Origin: Treponema sp.
Lineage (GTDB): Bacteria > Spirochaetota > Spirochaetia > Treponematales > Breznakiellaceae
DNA: 5,664 nucleotides
Assembly: GCA_031281685.1 (NCBI GenBank)
Contig: JAITFA010000071.1
Location: 1 to 5,664, forward strand
Direction of reading: 5' to 3'
In this document: in pieces, positions 1-5,458 of the stretch
Layout of the letters: each line of letters starts with the position of its first letter
How positions within the stretch are numbered: the stretch's first letter is position 1
Notes under the pieces: generated by a model
Told to the model about the DNA's origin: nothing
The model's input: only the letters and a program-made list of their open reading frames with translations
Databases searched by the model: none
Translations under genes and position numbers: made by a program

Positions 1-135
1 TCTGGCACCAAGTGGTCAGAGACAACGGGGCTGGTGTCTGGCACCAAGTGGTCAGAGACAACGGGGCTGGTGTCTGGCACCAAGTGGTCAGAGACAACGG
101 GGCTGGTGTCTGGCACTCAAGGGTCAGAGACAAGG
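1..135. repeat. 36-bp tandem repeat array, truncated by window edge
   Basis: Three exact, contiguous 36-bp units lie at 1-36, 37-72 and 73-108, followed by a diverged fourth copy at about 109-135. Each unit is itself an imperfect palindrome made of two 18-bp halves: half A (for example 31-48, starting ctggtgtctggcacca) and half B' (49-66, starting tggtcagagacaacgg). B' resembles the reverse complement of A at 11 of 16 positions, centred on an 'ag' at 47-48. The unit has no stop codon in any of the three plus frames and in two of the three minus frames, so its open frames say nothing about coding. The array probably continues to the left of the window. There are no spacers between units, so it is not a CRISPR array. 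Its function is unknown; it may be an intergenic VNTR or a BIME-like palindromic repeat. Confidence 0.95.
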
Positions 136-149
136 GTGCCAGACACCAG
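103..149. repeat. 14-bp perfect inverted repeat closing the tandem array
   Basis: The arms 103-116 (ctggtgtctggcac) and 136-149 (gtgccagacaccag) are exact reverse complements, separated by 19 bases. The left arm belongs to the last array unit. The right arm is a perfect inverted copy of half A added after the diverged last B' half, so the array ends in a much stronger hairpin than any internal unit could form. On either strand it lacks a following T-run, so it does not look like a standard intrinsic terminator. It lies about 225 bp downstream of the dapL stop and could still act as a transcript 3'-end stabiliser or boundary hairpin; that role is inference. Confidence 0.85.
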
Positions 150-206
150 AGCGTGGAGCTGAGATTCTGGGTGGAACGCCGGTACTCCCTGAAGGGAACG
201 TCTTCT

Positions 207-377
207 TTATGGGGGAAACGTTTGCAGGTGGTTCTGGGATAAGTCCCTTTCAAGCGGATATACGTCCAAAGCGCAACCTACACCCTTAACTTGTTGACAG
301 TGGGATTTGTTCCCCGCATACGCAAAGGCTTCAGAAGGAATCTTCGATACCCCTGGGCAAGCCCTAGACTCGTTCAT
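207..377 (-). CDS. Possible 56-aa ORF overlapping the dapL stop codon
   Basis: An ATG at 377-375 overlaps the dapL TGA (376-374) in an ATGA junction, and the frame stays open for 56 codons to a TAA at 209-207. The predicted peptide starts MNESRACPGVSKIPSEAF, has three cysteines, no evident signal peptide or membrane segment, and matches no family I recognise. The ATGA overlap would allow translational coupling to dapL. Against it, the AAGGAA motif directly abuts the ATG, which is too close for a normal ribosome binding site, and the composition is not typical of a compact folded protein. It may be chance, or part of a dispersed repeated sequence that happens to read open. Low confidence as a gene. 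Confidence 0.25.
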   Translation of the reverse strand: MNESRACPGVSKIPSEAFAYAGNKSHCQQVKGVGCALDVYPLERDLSQNHLQTFPP

Positions 378-1579
378 TTCCTTAAACTGGCAAGCCGTTT
401 ACACGCCTCTTCCACATCAGGGCGATGACCAAAGGCTGAAAAGCGGATGAAGGACTGACCCGCTGGTCCAAAACCAGAACCCGGAGTCGTAACAACATGG
501 CACTGTTCGAGTATTTCCGCAAACACGTCCCAGCTATCCCTGCCGGGAAAGCGCGCCCAGACGTATGGCGAGTTATCGCCGCCAACACAGGCTATACCCA
601 GATCGCGTAACGCAGCGCGGATGAGTTTTGCGTTACCCAGATAAAAGTCGCAGAGCCGGCGTATCTCCAGCAACCCCTCGCCATCCAGCGCCGCAAGCCC
701 GCCAGCCTGCGCGATGTTGGACGCGCCGTTGAAGATCGTGCCACAGATACGCGCCCAGTCCGTGTTGACGCTTTCACCACCCGCGTACTTAAGCTCTTTA
801 GGAACAACTGTCCAGCCTAAACGTACACCGGTAAAGCCAGCGGGCTTGGAGAAGGAGTTGACCTCAATGGCGCAGGTTTTTCCCCCTTCAATCTCAAATA
901 TGCTCTTGGGAAGCGCGGGATCGCGGATGTATTCGCTGTATGCCGCGTCAAAGATAATGACAACGCCTTTTGCGATTGACACCTTTACCAGAGTCTCAAG
1001 CTGCGTCCGTGTCGCCACTGCTCCGGTGGGGTTATTCGGCGAACAGAAGTAGAGAAGCCCATTTTCAGGCAAGGCTTCCAAATCCGGGAAATAGTCGTTT
1101 TCAGCCGTACAGGGCAGATAGGTGATACCCGCGTAACCCGCGCCGTTCCAGCCGCCTGCCGCGCCGCTCAACACCGAGCCGTCCACATACACCGGATAGG
1201 ACGGGTCTTGCACCGCGACTTGCGCTTTGGCTCCGAACAAAAGCTGTATCCGGCCAATATCGCACTTGGCGCCGTCTGAAATAAACACCTCGTCAGCGTC
1301 AAAAGTTCCCCTGTAAAAGACACTTGAAATACGCTTCCGCAGACTGAGCAGCCCTTCGTCCTGATACCCTGAATACCCTTCAGGCGTAGCGAGTTGCCGC
1401 GCCCCTTCCACAAGACCCTGGTCAATATGCGGCAGGATTGGCTCAGTGGTGTTACCCACGCCCAAGCTGATGATCTTCGCGTCCGGGTGGCTTGCGGCAA
1501 ATTCCCGCCGCCGTCTGGCTATTTCAGGAAAAAGATACCCCGCCTTGATGTTCGCCATGCAGGGATTTCGTGTAATCAT
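374..1579 (-). CDS. dapL: LL-diaminopimelate aminotransferase (DapL)
   Basis: This 401-residue cytoplasmic fold-type I PLP enzyme converts tetrahydrodipicolinate plus glutamate directly to LL-diaminopimelate and 2-oxoglutarate (EC 2.6.1.83), bypassing the succinylase and acetylase branches of the lysine/DAP pathway. Family hallmarks are visible: GVGNTTEP near residue 40, EGYSGYQDE at 67-75, SDGAKCDIGR at 101-110, DPSYPVYVD at 125-133, SPNNPTG at 180-186, DAAYSEY at 211-217, the Schiff-base lysine K245 in SFSKPAGFTGVRLGW, and the substrate-carboxylate arginine R379 in FIRFSAFG. The length is close to the usual 400-411. The start at 1579 is supported by AAGGAG at 1592-1587, seven bases upstream; M8 has no comparable site. 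It lies 66 bp after the lipoprotein gene on the same strand. Many spirochetes have ornithine in their peptidoglycan, so the product may mainly feed lysine synthesis; that is inference. Confidence 0.95.
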   Translation of the reverse strand: MITRNPCMANIKAGYLFPEIARRRREFAASHPDAKIISLGVGNTTEPILPHIDQGLVEGARQLATPEGYSGYQDEGLLSLRKRISSVFYRGTFDADEVFISDGAKCDIGRIQLLFGAKAQVAVQDPSYPVYVDGSVLSGAAGGWNGAGYAGITYLPCTAENDYFPDLEALPENGLLYFCSPNNPTGAVATRTQLETLVKVSIAKGVVIIFDAAYSEYIRDPALPKSIFEIEGGKTCAIEVNSFSKPAGFTGVRLGWTVVPKELKYAGGESVNTDWARICGTIFNGASNIAQAGGLAALDGEGLLEIRRLCDFYLGNAKLIRAALRDLGIACVGGDNSPYVWARFPGRDSWDVFAEILEQCHVVTTPGSGFGPAGQSFIRFSAFGHRPDVEEACKRLASLRK

Positions 1580-1600
1580 ACGTTTACTCCTTGTTGTTTT

Positions 1601-1628
1601 GTTATGAACAGTATCATAGTCGTTATGA
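1601..1628 (-). promoter_or_regulatory. Putative dapL -10 within phased TATGA half-sites
   Basis: In the 66-bp gap upstream of dapL, the minus strand reads TATGAT at 1618-1613, a 5/6 match to a sigma-70 -10 element. The best -35 at a usual distance (GCAACA, 18-bp spacing) matches only 3/6. The same stretch carries three half-sites in alternating orientation: TATGA 1603-1607, TCATA 1614-1618 and TATGA 1624-1628, with starts 11 and 10 bp apart, so about one per helical turn. The outer two belong to an 8-bp direct repeat GTTATGAA (1601-1608 and 1622-1629). The middle site coincides with the putative -10, an arrangement that would suit a repressor. Promoter and operator roles are inferred from sequence only. 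Confidence 0.3.
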
Positions 1629-1645
1629 AATCGCTATGTTGCTGT

Positions 1646-3073
1646 TTAGAACTCCGGCGTTTTGATAAGCATGAAGCCTGCCGCGCCAATGCCTAAGTCC
1701 TGCTGTTCTTCCCATGAAACCACGAGTGCGCTGTTTCCTACGGGACCAACGCCGGTGTATACAAAGCCGTGGGGAAGCGCCGGCAGGGAAAATGGTGTAA
1801 CGCGGACGCTTTCGCCGTCAATACAAGCGCCGGCGCCCCAGCCATCGGGCAGAAGCGCCACTGCGATGGCGCCGGTCATATAACCGGAAAGCTCAACCAG
1901 ATTTTCTGTGTTATCCGAACCGCTTGAGAAATGGCGGGGATAGGCAAAGTCAGGACTGATGATCGCGGCGATGTTCAGTTTGGAGCTACCGCTCCGCTTA
2001 AACGCGGCTTCCAGCGCCGCGCTCAGAACAGGCGGGGCAGCATCCAGGGGTTCAGGTCTCGCTGAATTCATGAATACGCCGAGCGAAACAGCTTCGGCAG
2101 GCATGATCAGGCTCTGTGCGCGAGCATACTGAATCTTGGACCGGTTCTGTTGGAGTCCCCGAAAATACCACGCGCCGTCAGGACCTTGCCTGAAACTGTC
2201 CACGTCCCAGTCGTCGGCAGCGGGAAAGGGACTGAAGGCTGGAACCTCCAGTTCCACCGGACTGGTATTCCCGCGTATCAGGGCAAAGGAACGGGGTTCC
2301 GGGACCTTTGCCGTGGGATCAATAAAGAAACTATCGCGGTAGAGCAAGGCTGTGGGGTTTCCCTCAAACAGGAAGAGCGCGTCAATAGTGTACTTATCCC
2401 AGTATGTGCGGTCAGCTATACGATACAGGGCGACGTCGGCGATCTGCGGCACAGTCGGCGGGGCAGCTTGCGCGACTAAGAAGCCTTCACGGTTTATGGC
2501 TAGCACAAGGCGCTCGTCATGGAACAGCATGGCGCTGACGTTCCGCGCCAGAGGCCAGGGAACAAAATCATTGAGCGCAGCGTTGGCAGGCGCGGTAAAC
2601 AGTCTAATTCCGTCAAGACCGGTCTCGGATACGCCGTCGATCAACTCAAACCAGAGCGGGTGTTCCCCGCTTTTGATGATTGCCAGCGGCTGGGGCCAGT
2701 CAGGAAGCGCGGCTGCTGGCGCAAGTTCCGGCGTCCGCTCTATGAGCGGCTCTGGCGCCGGTTCAAAAGCGGGCGCCGGATAAGGCTCTGGCGCTGGCGC
2801 GACGAGTGATTCAGGTGTTGCTTCAGGCAACGCCACAGTGCCAGACGACTGAGCAATAGGTTCCATTGGCTGGCTGACTCTGGAACAGGAGAAGATAAGC
2901 AGCAGAAGCATTGGCAGGAGACAGTTTGGATGCCCCGGCGCAGGCTTGAAAGAAGTATTCTCCTGCTTCACCCATAGTTTCATAATTTTGAGTATAACGG
3001 CGCTCAGGAGGACGGACAAGGCGGGCTTTCTCAGCGTGGGTAAGCGCAGGCAAAGACGCTTTGTCTCAAACAT
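1646..3073 (-). CDS. Putative lipoprotein with Pro/Glu/Ala-rich linker, function unknown
   Basis: I do not recognise a family for this 475-residue product. A hydrophobic run ending LLLIFSC (Cys63) looks like a spirochetal lipobox, so the mature protein would be lipid-anchored at Cys63 and exported. Residues 82-125 form a Pro/Glu/Ala linker with PAPEP at 93-97 and again at 105-109; the 36-bp spacing is also seen in the DNA as ggctctggcgc at 2748-2758 and 2784-2794. The rest (about 125-475) has alternating hydrophobic strands and Trp/Gly turns such as DGAWYFRG, which hints at a beta-rich, possibly propeller-like domain (inference). The start is uncertain. The ATG at 3073 has AAGGAA at 3090-3085 overlapping the ilvE stop, but 11 bases away, and gives an unusually long 62-residue leader with an extra hydrophobic stretch (18-35). 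The ATG at 2983 gives a more normal leader but has no clear ribosome site. It is probably cotranscribed with ilvE. Confidence 0.75.
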   Translation of the reverse strand: MFETKRLCLRLPTLRKPALSVLLSAVILKIMKLWVKQENTSFKPAPGHPNCLLPMLLLLIFSCSRVSQPMEPIAQSSGTVALPEATPESLVAPAPEPYPAPAFEPAPEPLIERTPELAPAAALPDWPQPLAIIKSGEHPLWFELIDGVSETGLDGIRLFTAPANAALNDFVPWPLARNVSAMLFHDERLVLAINREGFLVAQAAPPTVPQIADVALYRIADRTYWDKYTIDALFLFEGNPTALLYRDSFFIDPTAKVPEPRSFALIRGNTSPVELEVPAFSPFPAADDWDVDSFRQGPDGAWYFRGLQQNRSKIQYARAQSLIMPAEAVSLGVFMNSARPEPLDAAPPVLSAALEAAFKRSGSSKLNIAAIISPDFAYPRHFSSGSDNTENLVELSGYMTGAIAVALLPDGWGAGACIDGESVRVTPFSLPALPHGFVYTGVGPVGNSALVVSWEEQQDLGIGAAGFMLIKTPEF

Positions 3074-3088
3074 CTTTGCCGCGTTTCC

Positions 3089-4177
3089 TTATAAGACTTT
3101 CAGCATCCAGCCTTTAGTGTCAGGCAGGGTTCCGTACTGTATGCCCTTGAGCGTGTTTTGCAGTTCAGCGGTAAGCTCGCCGGTTTTACCATTGCCAAAG
3201 ACTACTTTTTTACCCTGATAGGTGAGGGAAGAAATGGGCGTGGCGCCAGCGGCGGTTCCGCTGACAAAGCACTCAGTGGCTTCAGACAAAACTTCTTCAA
3301 TAGCAACCTTGCGTTCCGATACGTTGACGCCGCGATCCCTCGCAAGCTCAATGATGCTGGCGCGGGTGATGCCGGGAAGAATCGTGTCGCCCAGCTCCGG
3401 CGTTACCAGTTCGCCTGACGTGAGCCGGAAGAAAATGTTACAGGACGAGCCTTCTTCAACGTACTTGCGATGGGTCGCGTCCAGATAGATACATTCCATA
3501 AAGCCCGCTTCCTGAGCCTCGTGTTTGGCAAGCATGGAGATAACGTAGTTTGAATCAGCCTTGATCCAGCCTGTGCCTTTGGGCGTAGCGCGGATGCGGT
3601 CGGTAATCACCGCGTCGGAGTTACCGCTGGAAAAGTAGGAGCTCACCGGCGAGCTAACGATGACGACCCATGGCTCATAGCTCGCGTTTACGCCAATTCC
3701 GCCTTCAGCGTAGGTGAAGGGGCGGATGTAGATGGAGTCGGCGCTCATGAAGGAGTCCTTCTCCCACTCCGGCTTGTATGCGGGCCGGAAACCAAGCTGG
3801 GCGTTCCGTTTCACGATTTCCACGCAGGCAGTGGTGAAATCAGCCTCTGGGAAAGGCGGCATATACAGCCCCTTCATGGAGCGGGAGAACCGCGCCGCGT
3901 TCCGGTCAGGCCGGAAGATGGCGAGGCCGCCGTCCTTCTGGGGCAGAGCCTTGAGTCCCTCAAAACACCCAAGCCCATACTGGGTGGTGTAACTGACTAG
4001 AGGCATATCATCATAGAAGTTACGAGAAGCCGTAAGCGCGTCCCGTTCCGCCTCTTCCATCGCGGCCTCTTCCTGCGCGGTTTTGTGGGGCTTTTCGAGA
4101 TATTCCGCCTCCCACCCGCTGTCTTTCCTGAACTTCGACCGGTATACCACCGGATAACTATGCAGAGCAAACGCCAT
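3089..4177 (-). CDS. ilvE: Branched-chain-amino-acid aminotransferase (IlvE)
   Basis: This 362-residue cytoplasmic fold-type IV PLP aminotransferase exchanges amino groups between glutamate/2-oxoglutarate and leucine, isoleucine or valine (EC 2.6.1.42), the last step of their synthesis. Its length and motifs fit the longer eukaryote-like BCAT group rather than the E. coli IlvE type of about 310 residues. Visible motifs are FEGLKA at 72-77, YIRPF at 150-154, the PLP lysine K206 in GTGWIKADSNY, EEGSSCNIFF at 241-250, LPGITRASI from 267 and GTAAGATP at 307-314. The start at 4177 follows a near-perfect AAAGGAGG (4190-4183) at normal spacing, so it is secure. It is the first gene of the minus-strand group, and its TAA (3091-3089) sits within the ribosome site of the lipoprotein gene 15 bp downstream. 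It diverges from the HAD gene across about 140 bp. Confidence 0.95.
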   Translation of the reverse strand: MAFALHSYPVVYRSKFRKDSGWEAEYLEKPHKTAQEEAAMEEAERDALTASRNFYDDMPLVSYTTQYGLGCFEGLKALPQKDGGLAIFRPDRNAARFSRSMKGLYMPPFPEADFTTACVEIVKRNAQLGFRPAYKPEWEKDSFMSADSIYIRPFTYAEGGIGVNASYEPWVVIVSSPVSSYFSSGNSDAVITDRIRATPKGTGWIKADSNYVISMLAKHEAQEAGFMECIYLDATHRKYVEEGSSCNIFFRLTSGELVTPELGDTILPGITRASIIELARDRGVNVSERKVAIEEVLSEATECFVSGTAAGATPISSLTYQGKKVVFGNGKTGELTAELQNTLKGIQYGTLPDTKGWMLKVL

Positions 4178-4204
4178 AGGCGCCTCCTTTAGAAAATTAA
4201 AAAA

Positions 4205-4234
4205 AATCTAGCATAGAATGGTGAAACAGGGCAA
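4205..4234 (-). promoter_or_regulatory. Candidate ilvE promoter
   Basis: On the minus strand TTGCCC (4234-4229, 4/6 match to a -35) and TAGATT (4210-4205, 4/6 match to a -10) are 18 bp apart. Transcription would start near 4198, giving a leader of about 20 nt that contains the AAAGGAGG ribosome site. An A/T-only tract covers 4193-4206. The matches are modest, and no attenuator or T-box-like leader fits in so short a space. Sequence-only prediction. Confidence 0.3.
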
Positions 4235-4281
4235 TCGGTGCGCCCCCTTTGAATCGCGTACAAGAAGTCGAACCTCTGCCA

Positions 4282-4310
4282 TTGAATAGCGGGTAATGAA
4301 AGAGTATACT
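4282..4310 (+). promoter_or_regulatory. Sigma-70-type promoter of the HAD gene
   Basis: TTGAAT (4282-4287, 4/6) and TATACT (4305-4310, 5/6) are separated by exactly 17 bp. This is the best promoter match in the window. The usual distance from the end of the -10 to +1 places the start site at about 4317, which is the A of an in-frame ATG. Transcripts from here would be leaderless, and the upstream ATG at 4296, inside the spacer, would not be transcribed. Confidence 0.55.
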
Positions 4311-4316
4311 ACGAAT

Positions 4317-5135
4317 ATGACTTCAATACGTATGATAGCTTTGGACTTAGACGATACTCTTCTCCGGTCAGACTTGAGCATTTCGTACCGGACGAGGAAT
4401 GCGATTAAACGGGCGCAATCCGCAGGTATCGTTATCGTACTGGCTTCCGGCAGGATTCCGGCTGCCATTGAACGGTTTGCCCGGGTTTTGGGTATGCACA
4501 AACGCCCCGGGTATTTTATCTGTAACAACGGGACGCTCATCCAGGAAAGCCATACGGGTAAAATCATCTACGATATCCGTATCCCGCCGGAAGTGGCGCT
4601 CATCGCGTATGACCTCGCAACGGCTGAAGGTTTTCCAGTACAGATATACGAAGAGGATGTCATGTATGTGTCCCGTTCCAATGAATTTACCGATTACGAC
4701 CAGAAGCTCACTGGCCTTCGGCAGGTTATTGTCGAAAACTTTCGTGATATGGTAGCCGCCGGTTGCTACAAGCTCATCATACCCGGCGATCCTATGATAC
4801 TTGCCCCTTTGGAGAGCCTGCTGCGTACCTACATTGGCTCCGATATAACGCTTTTTACGAGTAAACCCTACTTTCTGGAGATCTTGCCGCCGCAGACCGA
4901 TAAGGGAACCACGCTGGAGAAGCTGACGGAAATGATCGGTATTGACCGCGAGGCAGTGCTTGCCGTTGGCGACTCCATGAACGACGAAGCCATGATCCGC
5001 TGGGCTGGCGTTGGTGTTGCTATGGCGAATGGCGACGAGCGTATCAAGAGCATTGCTTCCATAGTTACCGAGAAGTCCAACGACGAAGACGGCGTTGCCG
5101 ATATAATCGACCGTTACCTGCTGGGCAAAACTTGA
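4317..5135 (+). CDS. Cof-type HAD-IIB family phosphatase
   Basis: This is a cytoplasmic haloacid-dehalogenase phosphatase of the Cof/YidA/YkrA kind. Such enzymes dephosphorylate sugar phosphates, nucleotides or cofactor precursors; the substrate here cannot be told from sequence. Numbered from the ATG at 4317 (272 residues), all four catalytic motifs are present: motif I LDLDDTLL with nucleophile D10 and acid D12, motif II VLASGR with S44, motif III K196 in TDKGTTL, and motif IV GDSMND at 218-223 with metal ligands D219 and D223. A C2B-type cap lies between motifs II and III (about 75-180). An in-frame ATG at 4296 would add seven residues, but it lies within the promoter spacer and has no ribosome site. 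Family members usually begin just before motif I, which favours 4317. There is no strong Shine-Dalgarno for 4317 either, which agrees with a leaderless mRNA. It is monocistronic, with a terminator starting about 53 bp after the stop. Confidence 0.92.
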   Translation: MTSIRMIALDLDDTLLRSDLSISYRTRNAIKRAQSAGIVIVLASGRIPAAIERFARVLGMHKRPGYFICNNGTLIQESHTGKIIYDIRIPPEVALIAYDLATAEGFPVQIYEEDVMYVSRSNEFTDYDQKLTGLRQVIVENFRDMVAAGCYKLIIPGDPMILAPLESLLRTYIGSDITLFTSKPYFLEILPPQTDKGTTLEKLTEMIGIDREAVLAVGDSMNDEAMIRWAGVGVAMANGDERIKSIASIVTEKSNDEDGVADIIDRYLLGKT

Positions 5136-5188
5136 TGGACGTGCTATAAAAAAAGTGGCTTTACGCTGCCTGAAAACGTATTTTTCCT

Positions 5189-5229
5189 TGCCGCCGTCGT
5201 TTACCTCCTTTGGACGGCGGCATTTTTTT
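5189..5229 (+). terminator. Intrinsic terminator of the HAD gene
   Basis: A 10-bp perfect GC-rich stem pairs 5189-5198 (tgccgccgtc) with 5213-5222 (gacggcggca) around a 14-base loop, followed at once by seven Ts (5223-5229). It acts on the plus strand only, because the minus-strand side of the stem is followed by an A-rich tract. It separates the HAD gene from alr. The loop contains acctccttt (5203-5211), complementary to a full Shine-Dalgarno sequence. Confidence 0.93.
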
Positions 5230-5458
5230 AGTCCTTTGCTTCTTCCTTATTGACAAAGATCAGCTCCTCTCCCTCGTTCAGCCTCGTACTCATGCTGCTT
5301 TACGGGTTGGACACTGGAACGCCATACTGGTACGCTAATTCGCTGTAAGTGTTGAGTAATGCAAGAAAAGCAAAACAGGGTTTAGAAACAGCGCGGTCGA
5401 AGCATACGGTGTTCTAAAGGGCTCCCAATAAAACGGTTTTTGGACTAGTATTCACACC
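5230..5458. other. Intergenic region before alr without a recognised gene
   Basis: I find no convincing gene between the terminator and alr. A 21-codon minus-strand ORF (5293-5228, MSTRLNEGEELIFVNKEEAKD without its last residue or so being informative) has no ribosome site and has an in-frame stop two codons upstream. A plus-strand frame from 5232 reads to a TAA at 5346-5348 (ending GTPYWYANSL) and then stays open to 5417; it could be a decayed remnant but matches nothing I know. TTGACA at 5250-5255 has no -10 partner. Close to alr, TAGTAT at 5446-5451 is a 4/6 match to a -10 but has no good -35. Confidence 0.5.
5381..5418. repeat. Inverted repeat upstream of alr
   Basis: TTTAGAA (5381-5387) and TTCTAAA (5412-5418) are exact 7-bp inverted arms 24 bases apart; allowing one bulged A, the pairing extends to nine base pairs. 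It lies 41-78 bp upstream of the alr ATG, a possible operator position, and has no T-run after it, so it is not a terminator. Arms this short could arise by chance. Confidence 0.3.

Noticed and set aside
1..135. CRISPR array, suggested by a 36-bp repeat length
   Set aside because: The units are contiguous with no spacers, and the last copy diverges into an inverted repeat; no cas gene is present in the window.
103..149. Intrinsic terminator for the dapL transcript
   Set aside because: The stem is strong but neither strand has a T-run after it, and it is about 225 bp from the dapL stop.
12..242. Plus-strand 76-aa repeat protein starting with GTG
   Set aside because: The 36-bp unit is a multiple of three and stop-free in five of six frames, so the open frame is automatic. 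There is no ribosome site, and the tail past 150 has no protein-like features.
294..322. Plus-strand promoter with a perfect TTGACA at 294-299
   Set aside because: The best -10 at 16-17 bp (gcatac/catacg) is poor, and the promoter would fire antisense into the 3' end of dapL with nothing to express.
2136..2809. Several plus-strand open frames opposite the lipoprotein gene
   Set aside because: They overlap one another in different frames, lack ribosome sites, and follow from the GC-rich Pro/Ala/Gly codons on the minus strand.
4296..4316. HAD gene start at the first ATG (4296)
   Set aside because: It lies between the -35 and -10 of the best promoter, has no ribosome site, and adds residues not expected before motif I in this family.
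5161..5223. Minus-strand ribosome site and 20-codon basic peptide within the terminator
   Set aside because: The AAAGGAGGT is simply the complement of the terminator loop, it lies inside the ORF rather than before its ATG, and no promoter is visible.
5250..5278. Promoter from TTGACA at 5250-5255
   Set aside because: No -10-like hexamer occurs at a usable distance downstream; the segment is C/T-rich.
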